Assembly (NCBI RefSeq): GCF_030253575.1 | Contig: NC_080569.1 | Location: 20,130,001 to 20,194,000, forward strand | DNA from: Rhododendron vialii | Taxonomy: Eukaryota; Streptophyta; Magnoliopsida; Ericales; Ericaceae | Direction: 5' to 3' | DNA: 64,000 bases | Shown here: one piece after another, positions 34,424-44,689 of the stretch | Numbering within the stretch: the stretch's first letter is position 1 | Layout: each line of letters opens with the position of its first letter | The notes under the pieces: model-generated | Databases searched by the model: none | Seen by the model: the letters and a program-made list of their open reading frames with translations, nothing else | Told to the model about the DNA's origin: nothing | Translations under genes and position numbers: made by a program

Positions 34424-36167
34424 TACAAAGAGTTCAATGAAAATTCTTCTTCTTTGTTGTCTCCATGCCTAGGCCCAGCGGTATTTTTACCCAAACCTTC
34501 ATTCTCATTAGGAACATAAAAAGCCCTACAAAAAATTAGGACGGAGAAAAGGATTAGAGAGTAAGAATATAAGAAAAGTTATTGTAATTATAATGACCCA
34601 AGCAATCAAGTTTTGAATGTTCAAAAAAAAATAAAAAAAAATAAAAAAAAATCAAGTTTTGAGCATCCAATCAGCGAAGGAGAGGAACACGTACTAATTA
34701 ATATCCTCTGATGCTGCAACAATCAGGTGTTAATCGGTACTAAAAACTTCAAAATTTGTGACGAACCTCAACAGAAAAACATGACATTGAGTTCAATGTG
34801 GAAATACCATTAAAATAAAAAGATTGAAGATTGTGATTGCATAGGCACATCCAATAACTATTGAAACTACATATGAGAATAAAAAACTAAGCTCTGACTA
34901 CTTACTAATCATGTATATGATCACAGTACATAAGGTTAATAGATCAATAACACTATTACTACCAACCTTTACTCCGGTTGTTCATAAATTTAGGAATTTT
35001 AGTTCAATGATGAACAATATCCAATTACATCAAGTTTCCCTTCAGTAAAACCATCTACATGCTTTATGATCCAAATACATTCCAAGGATTTGCTATTCAT
35101 AATTCATGCATTTCATTTGCCAACGAAGAACTCAAAAATCAACATGACTGACCTATTAAGTACAGTAACACACAAAGTTACACATTCTTGCCCCAATGAA
35201 TGGAAACTCTTTTAAAAAAAAATAAGAAGCAACAAAAAAAAAACTCTTAAAAAAGGAAGAATTAGAGATAACTTAAGAGAGATAAAGATTGTACCGACAC
35301 ACGTATATTCTCTATCGAAAGTTCATATTACTTGGTAGTAAACGGAAGGCTTGATTCCATGAAGATAACCCACCTACATGCAACATAAGAATATTCAACA
35401 AAAATCATTGGCTAAGATACCTAGCCAAACAATACATAAAATGAATCAGACTTTTGGAGTCCTATAAATCAATTAATTTCAAATCCTCGTAAGTCGTAAC
35501 TCATCTACACAAACGAAAACCATGCAATTTGAAAATCAAACAGTATCAACTTACCTGGGAATATGGGGGGCCAAATCAAGTGTTTTTTCCACTTTTAGGA
35601 TTACCAAGCTTGGTTATTTACGGTTACTGAAAAATAAAAAAATAAGCCAAAACCCATCAATTCTTCCCAGACTACGGAAACAACTCATAAAACATATTCC
35701 TACCTCCAATTTACTGTATTTACAGAAAAATAAGCACAAGCCCCATCAATTTTTAACAAAACCCAAATGAGATACGACATTTACGATTGATTGAGAGTTT
35801 TAGTCATCAATAGGCTAAGGTTTTGAACATCAGTAGTTACAGTGGAAGTTGATTTAGGGTTTTGAAGTCTGCATGGAGTTCGATTTAGGGTTTTGAGGTA
35901 CGGATGGAAGTCGATTTAAGGTTTTCAGGTATAGATGGATGTCGATTTAGGGTCACGAGAGAGAGAGAGAGAGAGGAGGTCTGAGGGAGAGTGATAGATG
36001 GGATCACCGTTTCACTCGGGGAGAGAGAGAGAGATACCTAGTGGAAGAATAGACTTGGAGAAATCTAGATTGAAGTCGTCCTCGATGGCGACTTGCTTCA
36101 GCTTCCCCATTTTAGAAGCTTCGGACTTGGAGATTTGTTTCTTCCCGCTTGATTTGGCAGTCGACAT
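34424..36167 (-). CDS. Candidate spliced gene of unknown function (weak)
   Basis: A possible first exon runs from ATG at 36167 to 36038 and encodes a basic start (MSTAKSSGKKQISKSEASK) followed by an acidic/hydrophobic segment (EDDFNLDFSKSILPL). It ends at a CTAG/GTATCT donor. A good GTAAGT donor follows a short open stretch ending in DLAPHIPR near 35555. A segment near 35300-35380 (ESSLPFTTK) ends at GTAATA. A last exon (34525-34424) starts after TTTTGTAG, encodes AFYVPNENEGLGKN and ends at TAA. The last three pieces join in one frame, but I could not find an acceptor linking the first exon to the second without a stop. It may be a small host gene or a decayed fragment. I do not recognise the family. 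Confidence 0.25.
35839..35960. repeat. Minisatellite, unit about 31 bp, four units
   Basis: The unit reads GGAAGTYGATTTAGGGTTTTGA with variable ends (GGTACGGAT, GGTATAGAT). It lies in the presumed first intron of the weak minus-strand candidate. Confidence 0.75.
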
Positions 36168-36290
36168 TCTTAGATCGTGGAATTGGAAGGCGAAGCCCTT
36201 TGAATGAGAGAGAGAGAGGGGCCATGGGAGGAAAAATTGCAGAGAGAGAGAGAGCGCGCTACGTCTTATGTGAGGGAGTAAAAGATGGCA

Positions 36291-36322
36291 GGTGGATTAT
36301 ACGTGTCTGCCTATAATCCACC
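36291..36322. repeat. Short perfect hairpin
   Basis: GGTGGATTATA (36291-36301) and TATAATCCACC (36312-36322) form an 11-bp stem with a 10-base loop. Possibly the tip of a small foldback element; no termination role is implied. Confidence 0.7.
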
Positions 36323-36404
36323 CACGTGGGCCATTAACAATGAGACAAAATTACCATTATGGGCAACCGGCTAAAAGTGAAAGCCCAACAATTAAGGGAT
36401 ATAA

Positions 36405-36532
36405 TTGTCCAAATTGAGCAAAAATTGGCTAGCGATCAATTGCCAAAACTGGTTCTTCTTTAGTAGGGTTGTCCAAATTGAGCAAAAATTGGCTAGCGAT
36501 CAATTGCCAAAACTGGTTCTTCTTTAGTAGGG
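36405..36532. repeat. Tandem duplication of a 64-bp unit
   Basis: Two units (36405-36468 and 36469-36532) begin TTGTCCAAATTGAGC and look identical, indicating a recent duplication. Confidence 0.9.
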
Positions 36533-36776
36533 ATAGGACACATGTTACTATCCTATCTTCTCTGAACACACCCGACCCGAGCAAGCTGAACCCATACATA
36601 TAGTGGGGTAAGAGCTCTGCAAATCTAAGAACACTAATTAATTAAGAAGGGAAAAGGAAAACTCCAAATCTTTGCGGGCCAAGCAGATAAACACAGTTGA
36701 GAAATTTATTAGTGTTAGCCTATAAGTACGAAAGCTATCCCAGAGGGCAGTGGCCGGCCTGAGGGGAAGATTATAT

Positions 36777-37029
36777 ATGGAGATGAAATTGTCCTTGTCA
36801 CCTGCAGCAAGCTAGCAAAATTGTTCTTGTACTTGTCGTAGTGGTTTCTGTAATGGCAACTTCAGTGGTAGCCAAAGGATTTGGTGGTAGAGGAAGAAGC
36901 CGTGGCGGTGCTGGAGTCATAGCCGGACACAGAGGAGGAAGGTCTCAAAGGTCGAGCGCCGCGTCTTTTTAGTACTCCACGTTTGTTTTTCCTTTTTCTT
37001 TAATTATGCTCTCTTATTTCCTTGCTTAA
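36777..37029 (+). pseudogene. Glycine-rich secreted-peptide pseudogene
   Basis: ATG at 36777 begins METKL-like (MEMKLSLSPAAS) and hits TAG at codon 13. The rest of the family protein is readable in another frame: signal core (KIVLVLVVVVSVMATSVVAK), then Gly/Arg-rich GGRGRSRGGAGVIAGH, interrupted by TAG after R-S-S-A-A-S-F, then a hydrophobic tail ending M-L-S-Y-F-L-A before TAA at 37027. So there is one frameshift near the start and one nonsense codon just before the tail. The promoter block and 3' flank are shared with the copies at 2392 and 22254. Confidence 0.75.
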
Positions 37030-37390
37030 TATTGTAGACCATTTTGTTTTTCCTCTTTCTTTATTTAATTATGAAAAAGGCATCCGTGCGCCTCTGACAT
37101 TTCCCTTTGAGATTTGCTGTTAATAGTTCTACGCCAATGTGGAGACACGTTTTTTTTTTTTGCTGTTAATGTGCATGGAGACGTACGTTTGGAGGCCTGA
37201 AGGGGTGTATTTTGTGGGATGTTTGAATCGTATGAAGTTTGTTGGAAAGTTTTTATGAATTAATTTCATGTGTTATTAGTTGGGAATCGTTAATTGTGCA
37301 TATTTTGTTACAATTAACGGATGTAATATGTCGCCCAGTACCCCTGTTTTTGTACTTTCATAATTTTGGTGTATTATTGCCACAGTGTGT

Positions 37391-37393
<3 letters not shown>

Positions 37394-37474
<81 letters not shown>
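37394..37474. repeat. (GA)n microsatellite
   Basis: A long pure GA run in the same paralogous context as 23512-23571. Confidence 0.9.
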
Positions 37475-37476
<2 letters not shown>

Positions 37477-37941
37477 TGTGTGAGCCAACTAGAATGGGAA
37501 AAACAATTAAAATAAAAAAAAGCTGTGAAGTTTCGAACCATCTAATGACAAACATCTAACATGGAAGTTCACATGTTCAAATGAACAAATTAAATACGTG
37601 GTGTGAACTTGTGAGAGTCGTGTAGTTTTTAAAAAGTGGTTAGTTAAAAGCACTACAATAGATGTGGGTCTTAGAGCATCTTCAGCCTTGACCTATTTTA
37701 AGACCAAAATTTAAAATTTGGGCAAAACTCACAAAAAACCCTCTCCAATCTTTGACCCATACTCTTCCCCATTTTGGGTTTGACTCATTTGTTTGCCCAA
37801 ATTTGGGACAACCAAAGTTTGACTCAATTTTCCAACGTCTCTTTCTCTTTTTAGTTCAACGGCTATTTGCCTCTTTCCTTGCCATTCTTGCCATGCCTTT
37901 TTGAGAGCAGAAAAACAGCATAATTAAATAGATTGCTGCTT

Positions 37942-37964
37942 CTCTTCTCTTCTCTTCTCCTCTC

Positions 37965-38006
<42 letters not shown>
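37942..38006. repeat. CT-rich tract ending in (TC)n
   Basis: CTTCTCTTCTCTTCTCC.. passes into a pure TC run just upstream of the Harbinger ORF1 start; probably in its 5' leader. Confidence 0.85.
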
Positions 38007-38010
<4 letters not shown>

Positions 38011-38041
38011 AACGTACAATTGTGAGTTTCCAATTTAATCA

Positions 38042-39077
38042 ATGGATGAATATGAAATTCTTGAGGATTCTATGAGTCTGGAACAAACTCATGGAGTAGA
38101 AATTATATCGCAAAATTCTCCTGTGGCAGTAGGAAGCCAAAAGCAAACGATTCGTGGTAAAGGATTTACCATGGTGGAGGATGAGGCTCTGTGTCGAGCT
38201 TATTTGGCTATCTCACAAGATCCAATTATAGGCACTAATCAGACCATGGCGAATTTGTGGGAGCGTATACGATTGTGTTTCTCTTCCCAAGCAGATGTTA
38301 ACTGCAATAGAACCGCTGTTTCTTTAATGAAACGGTGGTCGAAAATTCAAAAAGCTGTGAGCAAATTTTGTGGTTTTCTTGCCCAAGTAGAAAGAAGGCA
38401 AAAAAGTGGAACCGGAGAAAAGGAGAAGGTAATTTCCTTTCAACCCAAAACTACGAAATTTTTGTTATATTTTTTTGTCTCTTTCATCTTGAATTTATGA
38501 TTACTAGATGGCCGAGGCTAAACGTATGTTTAGTATTGATGAACGTAATAAGTCATTCATGTTTGAATCTTGTTGGGAAATATTGCGCCACAGTTGTAAG
38601 TGGGATGAAATAATGACACCATCGCAAAAACCTACGGTCCAAACAGCAACTTCTTCAAATCCTTCCACTGGTACTCCAACATCCCTTGAATCTGAGCTAG
38701 ATTTGGACCAACAACCTTCAAGAGAGGGAGTAAACCGACCAAGTGGTATAAAAGCCGCTCTCGAATCACGAAGGAAGAAGGTGATTGATGATGTTAAGTT
38801 TGAGCAAACGGCAGCAAACCTGAGTCAAATAATAAATGTCTTGACTGGTATCTCCTCGCGAGGTATTGAACGAGAGCAACAAAAAGCTACTGATCGTCAA
38901 AAGAAGGCCGAGGATAGGGAGGCACAGCTATACTACTTGGCAGAAAGGAATGAAAGGGAGCAAAGGAAGGAGGATCATATCATAATGTCAATGGACATGT
39001 CAAACTTAACTCCTATGCAGAGAGCTTACTATGAGCAGCGTCAACAACAAATCATTGCTCGAACTGGGATGCTTTAA
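38042..39077 (+). CDS. Harbinger ORF1, Myb/SANT-like protein, two exons
   Basis: Exon 1 (38042-38428) ends GAGAAG/GTAATT; exon 2 (38508-39077) starts after TTACTAG. The joined protein is about 318 aa without stops. Residues about 38-110 hold the Myb/SANT-like domain (GKGFTMVEDEALCRAYLAIS.. with TMANLWERI and later MKRWSKIQKAV). The C-terminal half has an ESCWEILRHSCKW motif and a charged helical region rich in Arg, Glu and Gln (about 215-300), as in the NAM-associated C-terminal domain of plant PIF/Harbinger ORF1 proteins. In this superfamily ORF1 binds DNA or partner protein and is needed with the transposase for movement. Start chosen at the first ATG after the TC tract. Confidence 0.85.
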
Positions 39078-39853
39078 GTTTATCTTTCAATTTTATGGTG
39101 TTTGAGTATTGGCATCTTTTTAGGAACACAAGGCCTTAACAGGAGAAGATTGTGATTGAATTCGATTGAAAAATGGCATAGACGCATAGTTCTTACAGGT
39201 TACGACATTGAAACTGGACTGCCGGTTGAGATTTTTCACATTGCTCGAACTGTGAAGTCTCTTGTTGGTAGCAACTTGAAGAGTGACAAGTAACCAGGAG
39301 GTGTGTTGCAGTTTTTGCTTATTTTGTACTTTTCGGTACAAGGAGTAGGAGCTGATACAATCTGCAGGATTTCTCTTTGATTAGATTGCTTTTAGTCTAA
39401 AGTAAGAAAATTATCGGCAGAAATAGCGTTGCCTTCTCTCCATAAACATGGTAAAATATGCACTTATTTACATTTTAAGGCTTTTGTGTGAATTGCTGGT
39501 TTTCTTCTCTCTCTTTTTCTTTGTTGTCCGATAGCATGTGGTGCTTGTTTTGAAGGAATAGCTTATAGAATATGAATATCAAGCAAAGCAGTTTTTTAGA
39601 TTCACATGATTGCACTTTTACATAGTCCGGTAACGATTAAGCCGTAGCTCTGGTTTTGACTTGGCTTTTTTACTTCAAAACCAAAAACAATGAGCTATTG
39701 CACAATCAAAAAGACAACGAGCTATTCCACAAAAGTAGCAAAATAAGATCATGTATAGCAGCCAAACAATAATGGCAGATAACTAATAGCAGCAAGACAC
39801 ATTATTTTCTTAATCAAAACTTCCAAACTTCTACCAGTTTGAGAACTTCCAAA

Positions 39854-41176
39854 CTACATCTCTCCATGTCGTTGCCAAAGATGCTCAACTAAGTCATTGC
39901 GGAGAGTGTGATGAGCATCCTTGTTTCTAATTCCGACATGACGAGATAGAAATGATTCAAAATTATCATCACGTTCCCGCGAAATTGCCACTGGTTGGTT
40001 CCTCTCTGATGTATAAGTAAAATCAGTACAACTCTCTCCCTCATCCTCGATGATCATATTGTGCAAAATAATGCACGTCTTCATGATTTTCCCAAGCATT
40101 TTTCGACCCCAAAATCGTGCCGGTCCTTTTATGATTGCAAATCGTGCTTGTAGAACCCCAAATGCCCGCTCCACATCCTTTCTTGTTGACTCTTGCATCA
40201 TTGAAAAGTGCTGTTTTTTGGCTCCTTGAGGAGATGAAATAGTTTGAACCAATGTTGCCCATGGAGGATATATGCCGTCCGCTAGGTAGTATCCCATATT
40301 ATAGGCATGTCCATTGATAGAGTAATTAGCGGGAGGAGCTCGCCCTTGGACAAGTTCATCAAAAAGAGGAGAACGATCTAAGACATTGAGATCATTGTGG
40401 GATCCTGGCATTCCAAAAAAGGCATGCCAAATCCACAAGTCATAAGAAGCAACGACTTCAAGAATCATTGTAGGTTTTTTAACATGACCGCAATAGGCAC
40501 CTTTCCATGCCGTCGGACAATTCTTCCACTCCCAATGCATGCAGTCCAAACTTCCTAACATTCCGGGAAATCCGCGAGCCTCCCCAACAGCAAGCAATTT
40601 ACTAACGTCATCTGCCGTTGGAGATCTTAAATACACATCGCCAAATTTTTCGATAATCGATTGACAAAAATGGTTGAAGCATTCAATTGTAGTGCTTTCT
40701 CCTAAACGTAAGTACTCATCAGTTGCATCGGCCGGCATTCCATAGGCGAGCATTCTCATTGAGGATGTCATTTTTTGAAGGGAGGATAGTCCACGTACCT
40801 GGCATGCATCTAGCTTTTGAACAAAGTAGGGATTATGTTCTTCAATAGCATTCAGAATCCTCACAAATAGATCACGTCTCATCCGAAAGCGTCTACGAAA
40901 TACCGATGGCGAGAAAACTGGATATTCGGAAAAATAATCCGCAACTAGTCGATCGTGACCCGCTACTCTTTCGCGTCGGTAGTATTTCCGTCCCGGAACA
41001 GAGCCTCCCCATTGCTTGCATTTTCTTGTATTTTCTCGCACCATTTCTAGCATTAAGCCATTATTTGCCTCATAGAGACCTACAAGTGTGGCTATGGCTA
41101 TTTCTTCATCACTATCATCAGAAGAGGAGGATGATGATGATGAAGAAGAAAGTGCGGAATATTTAGAAGGCTCCAT
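39854..41176 (-). CDS. PIF/Harbinger transposase (DDE, HARBI1-like), 440 aa
   Basis: A single uninterrupted 440-codon frame from ATG at 41176. A Ser-rich N-terminus with DDSDEE is followed by a helical DNA-binding-like region (RRRFRMRRDLFVRIL). The DDE nuclease motifs are present: first Asp in GMLGSLDCMHWEWKNCP, second Asp in GSHNDLNVLDRSPLF, Glu in KDVERAFGVLQARFAI. The protein also has the family's QEST..DVERAF and KIMKTCIILHNMIIEDE segments. The length is normal for plant PIF transposases. No damage is visible, so it could encode active enzyme together with ORF1. It acts in the nucleus to cut and rejoin TIR ends at TTA sites. Confidence 0.9.
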   Translation of the reverse strand: MEPSKYSALSSSSSSSSSSDDSDEEIAIATLVGLYEANNGLMLEMVRENTRKCKQWGGSVPGRKYYRRERVAGHDRLVADYFSEYPVFSPSVFRRRFRMRRDLFVRILNAIEEHNPYFVQKLDACQVRGLSSLQKMTSSMRMLAYGMPADATDEYLRLGESTTIECFNHFCQSIIEKFGDVYLRSPTADDVSKLLAVGEARGFPGMLGSLDCMHWEWKNCPTAWKGAYCGHVKKPTMILEVVASYDLWIWHAFFGMPGSHNDLNVLDRSPLFDELVQGRAPPANYSINGHAYNMGYYLADGIYPPWATLVQTISSPQGAKKQHFSMMQESTRKDVERAFGVLQARFAIIKGPARFWGRKMLGKIMKTCIILHNMIIEDEGESCTDFTYTSERNQPVAISRERDDNFESFLSRHVGIRNKDAHHTLRNDLVEHLWQRHGEM

Positions 41177-41488
41177 TGTTTAGTTGATGTGAGAAATGAA
41201 CCAATCTCTCCAACATATATCGGGTAAGAATTTGTCCAGGATAAGAACATATTGAGAGGGAGATTTGTTTGCAAAAGGGGAAAAATGGGAGGGAAATAAA
41301 TTAGGAGATGTAGTTGGAAAAAAATGGAGGGAAACAAAAATGGAGGGAAATACTATTGAAAGCATAAAAAACAATATATTTGGGTAATGAATCATTTTGC
41401 CATTGGAGTGAGCCTAACCCAAAATGGGTTTTGACCCAAATTTTGACCCAAATTTGGATAAAAATTTGGGTCAAGGTTGGAGATGCTC

Positions 41489-41675
41489 TTAGCCCATCTA
41501 ATTGTAATTTTTGACTTTCGAGGGAGAGGTTTGGGGTTTGAGTCTATTGAGAGATGTCAAACCCAATAGATCGATGTGGCTCTTAGCCCATCTAATTGTA
41601 TTTCTTGACTTCCGAGAGAAAGATTTGGGGTTCGAGTCTATCAAGAGATGTCAAACCCTCCCACTCCCACTCCCA
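41489..41675. repeat. Tandem duplication, about 94-bp unit
   Basis: Two units begin TTAGCCCATCTAATTGTA (about 41489 and 41583) and continue through GAGAGATGTCAAACCC. The second unit's start (GATGTGGCTCTTAGCCC) also resembles the left flank of the Harbinger (GATGTGGGTCTTA), so this repeat is the host DNA the element entered. Confidence 0.8.
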
Positions 41676-41691
41676 CTCCCACTCCCACTCC
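41657..41691. repeat. (CCCACT)n hexanucleotide repeat
   Basis: About five units of CCCACT in a row after the 94-bp tandem units. Confidence 0.85.
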
Positions 41692-41990
41692 TGTTGTTAA
41701 CCCACTAATTCTAAATGAAAAATACCGAGAGTGGGAGCTAAATGTGCAGAATCGTACGTAGTGGCAAAAGAGAAAATGTTAAAACTAGCCGTTGGGAATG
41801 AAATTTGCGGGTACGTAAGACGTACTTAGGTGTGAACTTTGGGGAGATTAGTGCACGAGAGTAGTGTTGTGTGAGGTGGACAGGACATACATGTGGAGGA
41901 CATGCATGCACCAATTAACATGATTTCCTTCCTATGCTGCTTTAGAGATCATGCATGCATGTACAATTAATAGAAGAATAAAAACAAAAG

Positions 41991-42551
41991 TGTGGGGGCT
42001 TCGGTCATGGCCTCGGCAATCTAACCGGATCACCATTAACCGAGGCTTCATATCGGCACGGGCCGGTGTATCCTTCTACTTACTCGCTTGGTATCAAGTC
42101 TCTTGTTGACACTTCGGTTAATTACCGAAGTGTGCATTCCGTTAAGGTCTCTGGAAAGAGTGTAGCACAGCAAGAGGGGGACCAAGAGCGACACATGGCG
42201 GAAAGAATCATCTAGGCCAGGTCTGGCCATGTGCTTCGTAACCGTCTTATCCGGTGCGTCATCTATGATGTCACCCGAGGCGGTTACCTGAGCGTGACCT
42301 CCACGCGCTAGCTTGGAGGCCAAGTAAACTTAGGTCTATAAATACAAAGGGATACTCATCTTTGAGAGGTATGCCACATTACCCTAACCCTAGACCTAAA
42401 CCTCTCTTCCTACATCTAACTTGATCGTCGGAGGGTCACTGGGTTATTCTAGCCCTAATGACTTGTTGCAGGTTCAGAGGCGGGTGAACAGAGTAACGGA
42501 AGAGGAATACCAGCTCAGGTTAAGGTCCCTCCTGTAAATCGAACCCCTGCA
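41991..42551. mobile_element. Solo LTR, 561 bp
   Basis: Starts TGTGGGGGCTTCGG and ends CGAACCCCTGCA (TG...CA), flanked by AAAAG on both sides (41986-41990 and 42552-42556), a perfect 5-bp target duplication. TATAAATACAAAGGG near 42339 is a plausible promoter. No internal region is present, so a full element was reduced by LTR-LTR recombination. The superfamily cannot be fixed from the LTR alone; the ACTTGATCGTCGGAGGGT motif is of a kind seen in plant gypsy LTRs. Confidence 0.8.
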
Positions 42552-42789
42552 AAAAGAGCTAGCTAGAATGGAGTAAAACAAAAGAGATTGAGGAGGGGAA
42601 GAAAAAAAGAAAAGAAAAGAGTTTATCCCTGTATCATAGATTCTGTCGTCACTCGTAATTTCTTTTTATAATAATTATTTTGAACCTAAAGCAATGATTT
42701 GGTACTTACGCATAGGTACGTATATATAATAATCTTAAAGAAGGAATGGAGACTCGATCTTCTTCAGGTGCATGTGAAATTAATACTAC

Positions 42790-43440
42790 TACGTTTACAT
42801 GGCATAATCAAGCTAGCTAGCTAGCTAGAAAGTAAGTGAGGATGCTAATAATTAATCAAGCGTCCATGCCATTAAAAAGGCTAGCTAGCTAGCTAGCTAG
42901 AGTGAGGCTATGCAGAGGAGGCGCTGGCCTCAACACCAACATGCACTTGTTAGAGCAAGTGCACCAATAAATAGGTAAATTGGCTATTCATAACATAGTT
43001 TTTGTACTTTACCTATTTGCTTTTTGTATTACTTCTACAACAATACTCTGTACTTGCTCTCTATTTTATTATAATAGTATTTTATCATCTTAAATGAGGA
43101 GAGAGAGAAAGAGAGAGAGAGAGAGAAAGGACAAACCGATAAAGGTGGTGTTGACATTAAAATAATAATAGTTTATCCTTTTGCTATGCTACAGTTGATA
43201 TATAGCTATAAGTACCGAGTTTTTTCAATGCATGTATAATACCTAAGCAAATAGCGAGACTGGTGTAGTTAGCTTTTTATGATTTTGCTCTTTATTTTAG
43301 CTTAAAGAACCTAAGTACAAAGTCTGGTGTACTTGCTCTTAGTAATTCTTTCCATATATGCTTTTTGGCTATGCAGTACTGAAGTTTCCATTACAGCAAC
43401 AATCACAAAAAGTATTTTGGCTACTTTGATCATCTTCATC
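42790..43440 (-). pseudogene. Small secreted-peptide gene broken by a MITE
   Basis: The 5' part (about 43375-43440, minus) encodes MKMIKVAKILFVIVAVMETS, very close to the start of the peptide at 21354. The 3' part (about 42790-42949) matches its basic-linker and tail region (AGAAAGTAAG.., GAGGAGGCGCT.., CAACACCAACA). Between them sits the MITE at 42953-43338. Small indels (a GCTATGCAGTA-type insertion and GCTAGCTAGC expansions) are also present, so it is a pseudogene. The upstream duplicate flank is at 43672-43860. Confidence 0.75.
42953..43338. mobile_element. Tourist-type MITE, 386 bp
   Basis: GAGCAAGTGCACCA at the left and inverted GAGCAAGTACACCA at the right match at 13 of 14 positions. 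TTA flanks both sides (42950-42952 and 43339-43341), the PIF/Harbinger-type target duplication. Removing it restores alignment with the gene at 21354. Its termini differ from those of the Harbinger at 37674, so a different transposase probably moved it. It has an internal GA-rich patch near 43098-43127. Confidence 0.9.
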
Positions 43441-43637
43441 CTCTATTTGCACCCCGAAAAGAAAATAATAAACAAGGACTAATGGAATGTGGAAGAGAAA
43501 TTTCAAAAAAAGAAAAAAAAAATGTGGAAGAGATTTGTGGTGACAAATTGGCCCGGTGGCACTCGGTACACAATGATAAGGTCCAATTGACACTACTTTT
43601 TTCTACAATTAATTGCAACTATTGCTATTTCTACAAG

Positions 43638-43641
<4 letters not shown>

Positions 43642-43668
<27 letters not shown>

Positions 43669-43670
43669 TT
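43642..43670. repeat. (ATT)n microsatellite
   Basis: About nine ATT units upstream of the broken peptide gene. Confidence 0.85.
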
Positions 43671-43671
43671 A

Positions 43672-43860
43672 AGACTTTTCCCTAGGAAATCTCTTATTCA
43701 AAGAGGCAAGATGCTTGCAGCTTTTATGGAGGGGGCGTGACAAGAATCTGTGGAACGGATTGGAGGTAGTAATATTTTCTACCAAAAATAGAGAGTTAGT
43801 ATATATGTATTCCAATAAATCTCCGCCATGCTCCCAATTACTGAAGAATTCAATATTGCT
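43672..43860. repeat. Segmental duplication (partner at 21540-21760)
   Basis: Counterpart of 21540-21760, with matching GGCGTGACAAGAATCTGTGG and CCAATAAATCTCCGCCATGC stretches, placed upstream of the broken minus-strand peptide gene. Confidence 0.75.
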
Positions 43861-44689
43861 AGAAAACAACTCTTACATTTAATACCCGAAAAGGAGTTCT
43901 CTGTTTTATATGAGTCTAAAACCCAACTCACCAACGTGATGCGGAGTGCGTACGTCTTTCAACGTTTCTTGAGCTTTGGACCGTTTGCAGCCCAAACGTC
44001 ACATGTAAGTAGAGCTGCTGCCCATCGTCCACGAGACGTACGTTCTGAAAAGCCTAGGGTTGATTGGAAACGGGCCACCGATAAATAGATTCAATACACA
44101 TCGATCGTTTTTTTCTTTTTCTTTTTGACATCGTTTAGCCTTTCGAAAAGGAAAGTTTCTTGTGTTAGGAAATATTTCGTATGCTTATATCTTCACATAG
44201 GTAACTCCGTCTTTGTTGTCGTTTGTTTTGGCAACCTTCTATTAATTTCTAGAATTTGATAGGTCAACATCATATTTTGCATTTTTGGTAATTTATTTGA
44301 TTTAGGCTTTATTAGTTTCCTAGTTTTTGTTTTGGGCTTCTCCAATATTATAAGTACTGTTGTAAGCTAGCCCTGAGCAAGTTGGTGTTCAATTATCATT
44401 GAATTATAATAGAGTCTAGAGAGAGTTTTTCTATACCTATTTTGTTTGGGATTGTTCTTCCACGTTCATCTTTTCTTTTTTATACGTTTTCCTGCATCTT
44501 AACTCCTACGTTTTTTTTATTCCTTAGCAAATCAAATTAGTCTTCCGAGTATGAAACCTTGTGTTTTTATCTAATTACCAGAAAACTATATATCTACCTT
44601 CTAGCCAAATTTTGTTTTTTTTTTAAAAGTGCAAAATCTCAGGTTGGGGTTCGTTAGCTCTAAGCTGTTGAGGCATATATGAGACGAAG

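Larger units (their letters stand above)
37674..41488. mobile_element. Structurally complete PIF/Harbinger element, 3.8 kb
   Basis: Terminal inverted repeats GAGCATCTTCAGCCTTGACC (37674-37693) and, inverted from the right end, GAGCATCTCCAACCTTGACC (41469-41488) match at 18 of 20 positions. TTA flanks both sides (37671-37673 and 41489-41491), the PIF/Harbinger target duplication. Sub-terminal AAATTTGGG-type repeats occur at both ends. Two genes converge: a Myb/SANT-type ORF1 on plus and a DDE transposase on minus, both open, the arrangement expected of an autonomous element. A nearby sequence around 41565-41595 resembles the joined flanks and supports the boundaries. Confidence 0.9.

Noticed and set aside
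37239-37559. 106-codon open frame rich in Arg-Glu repeats
   Set aside because: It is the translation of the (GA)n microsatellite; similar frames at 6710, 18626, 23425 and 53244 have the same origin.
41657-41691. CRISPR-like or telomere-like array
   Set aside because: It is a short pure CCCACT hexamer run without spacers and differs from the plant telomere unit CCCTAAA.
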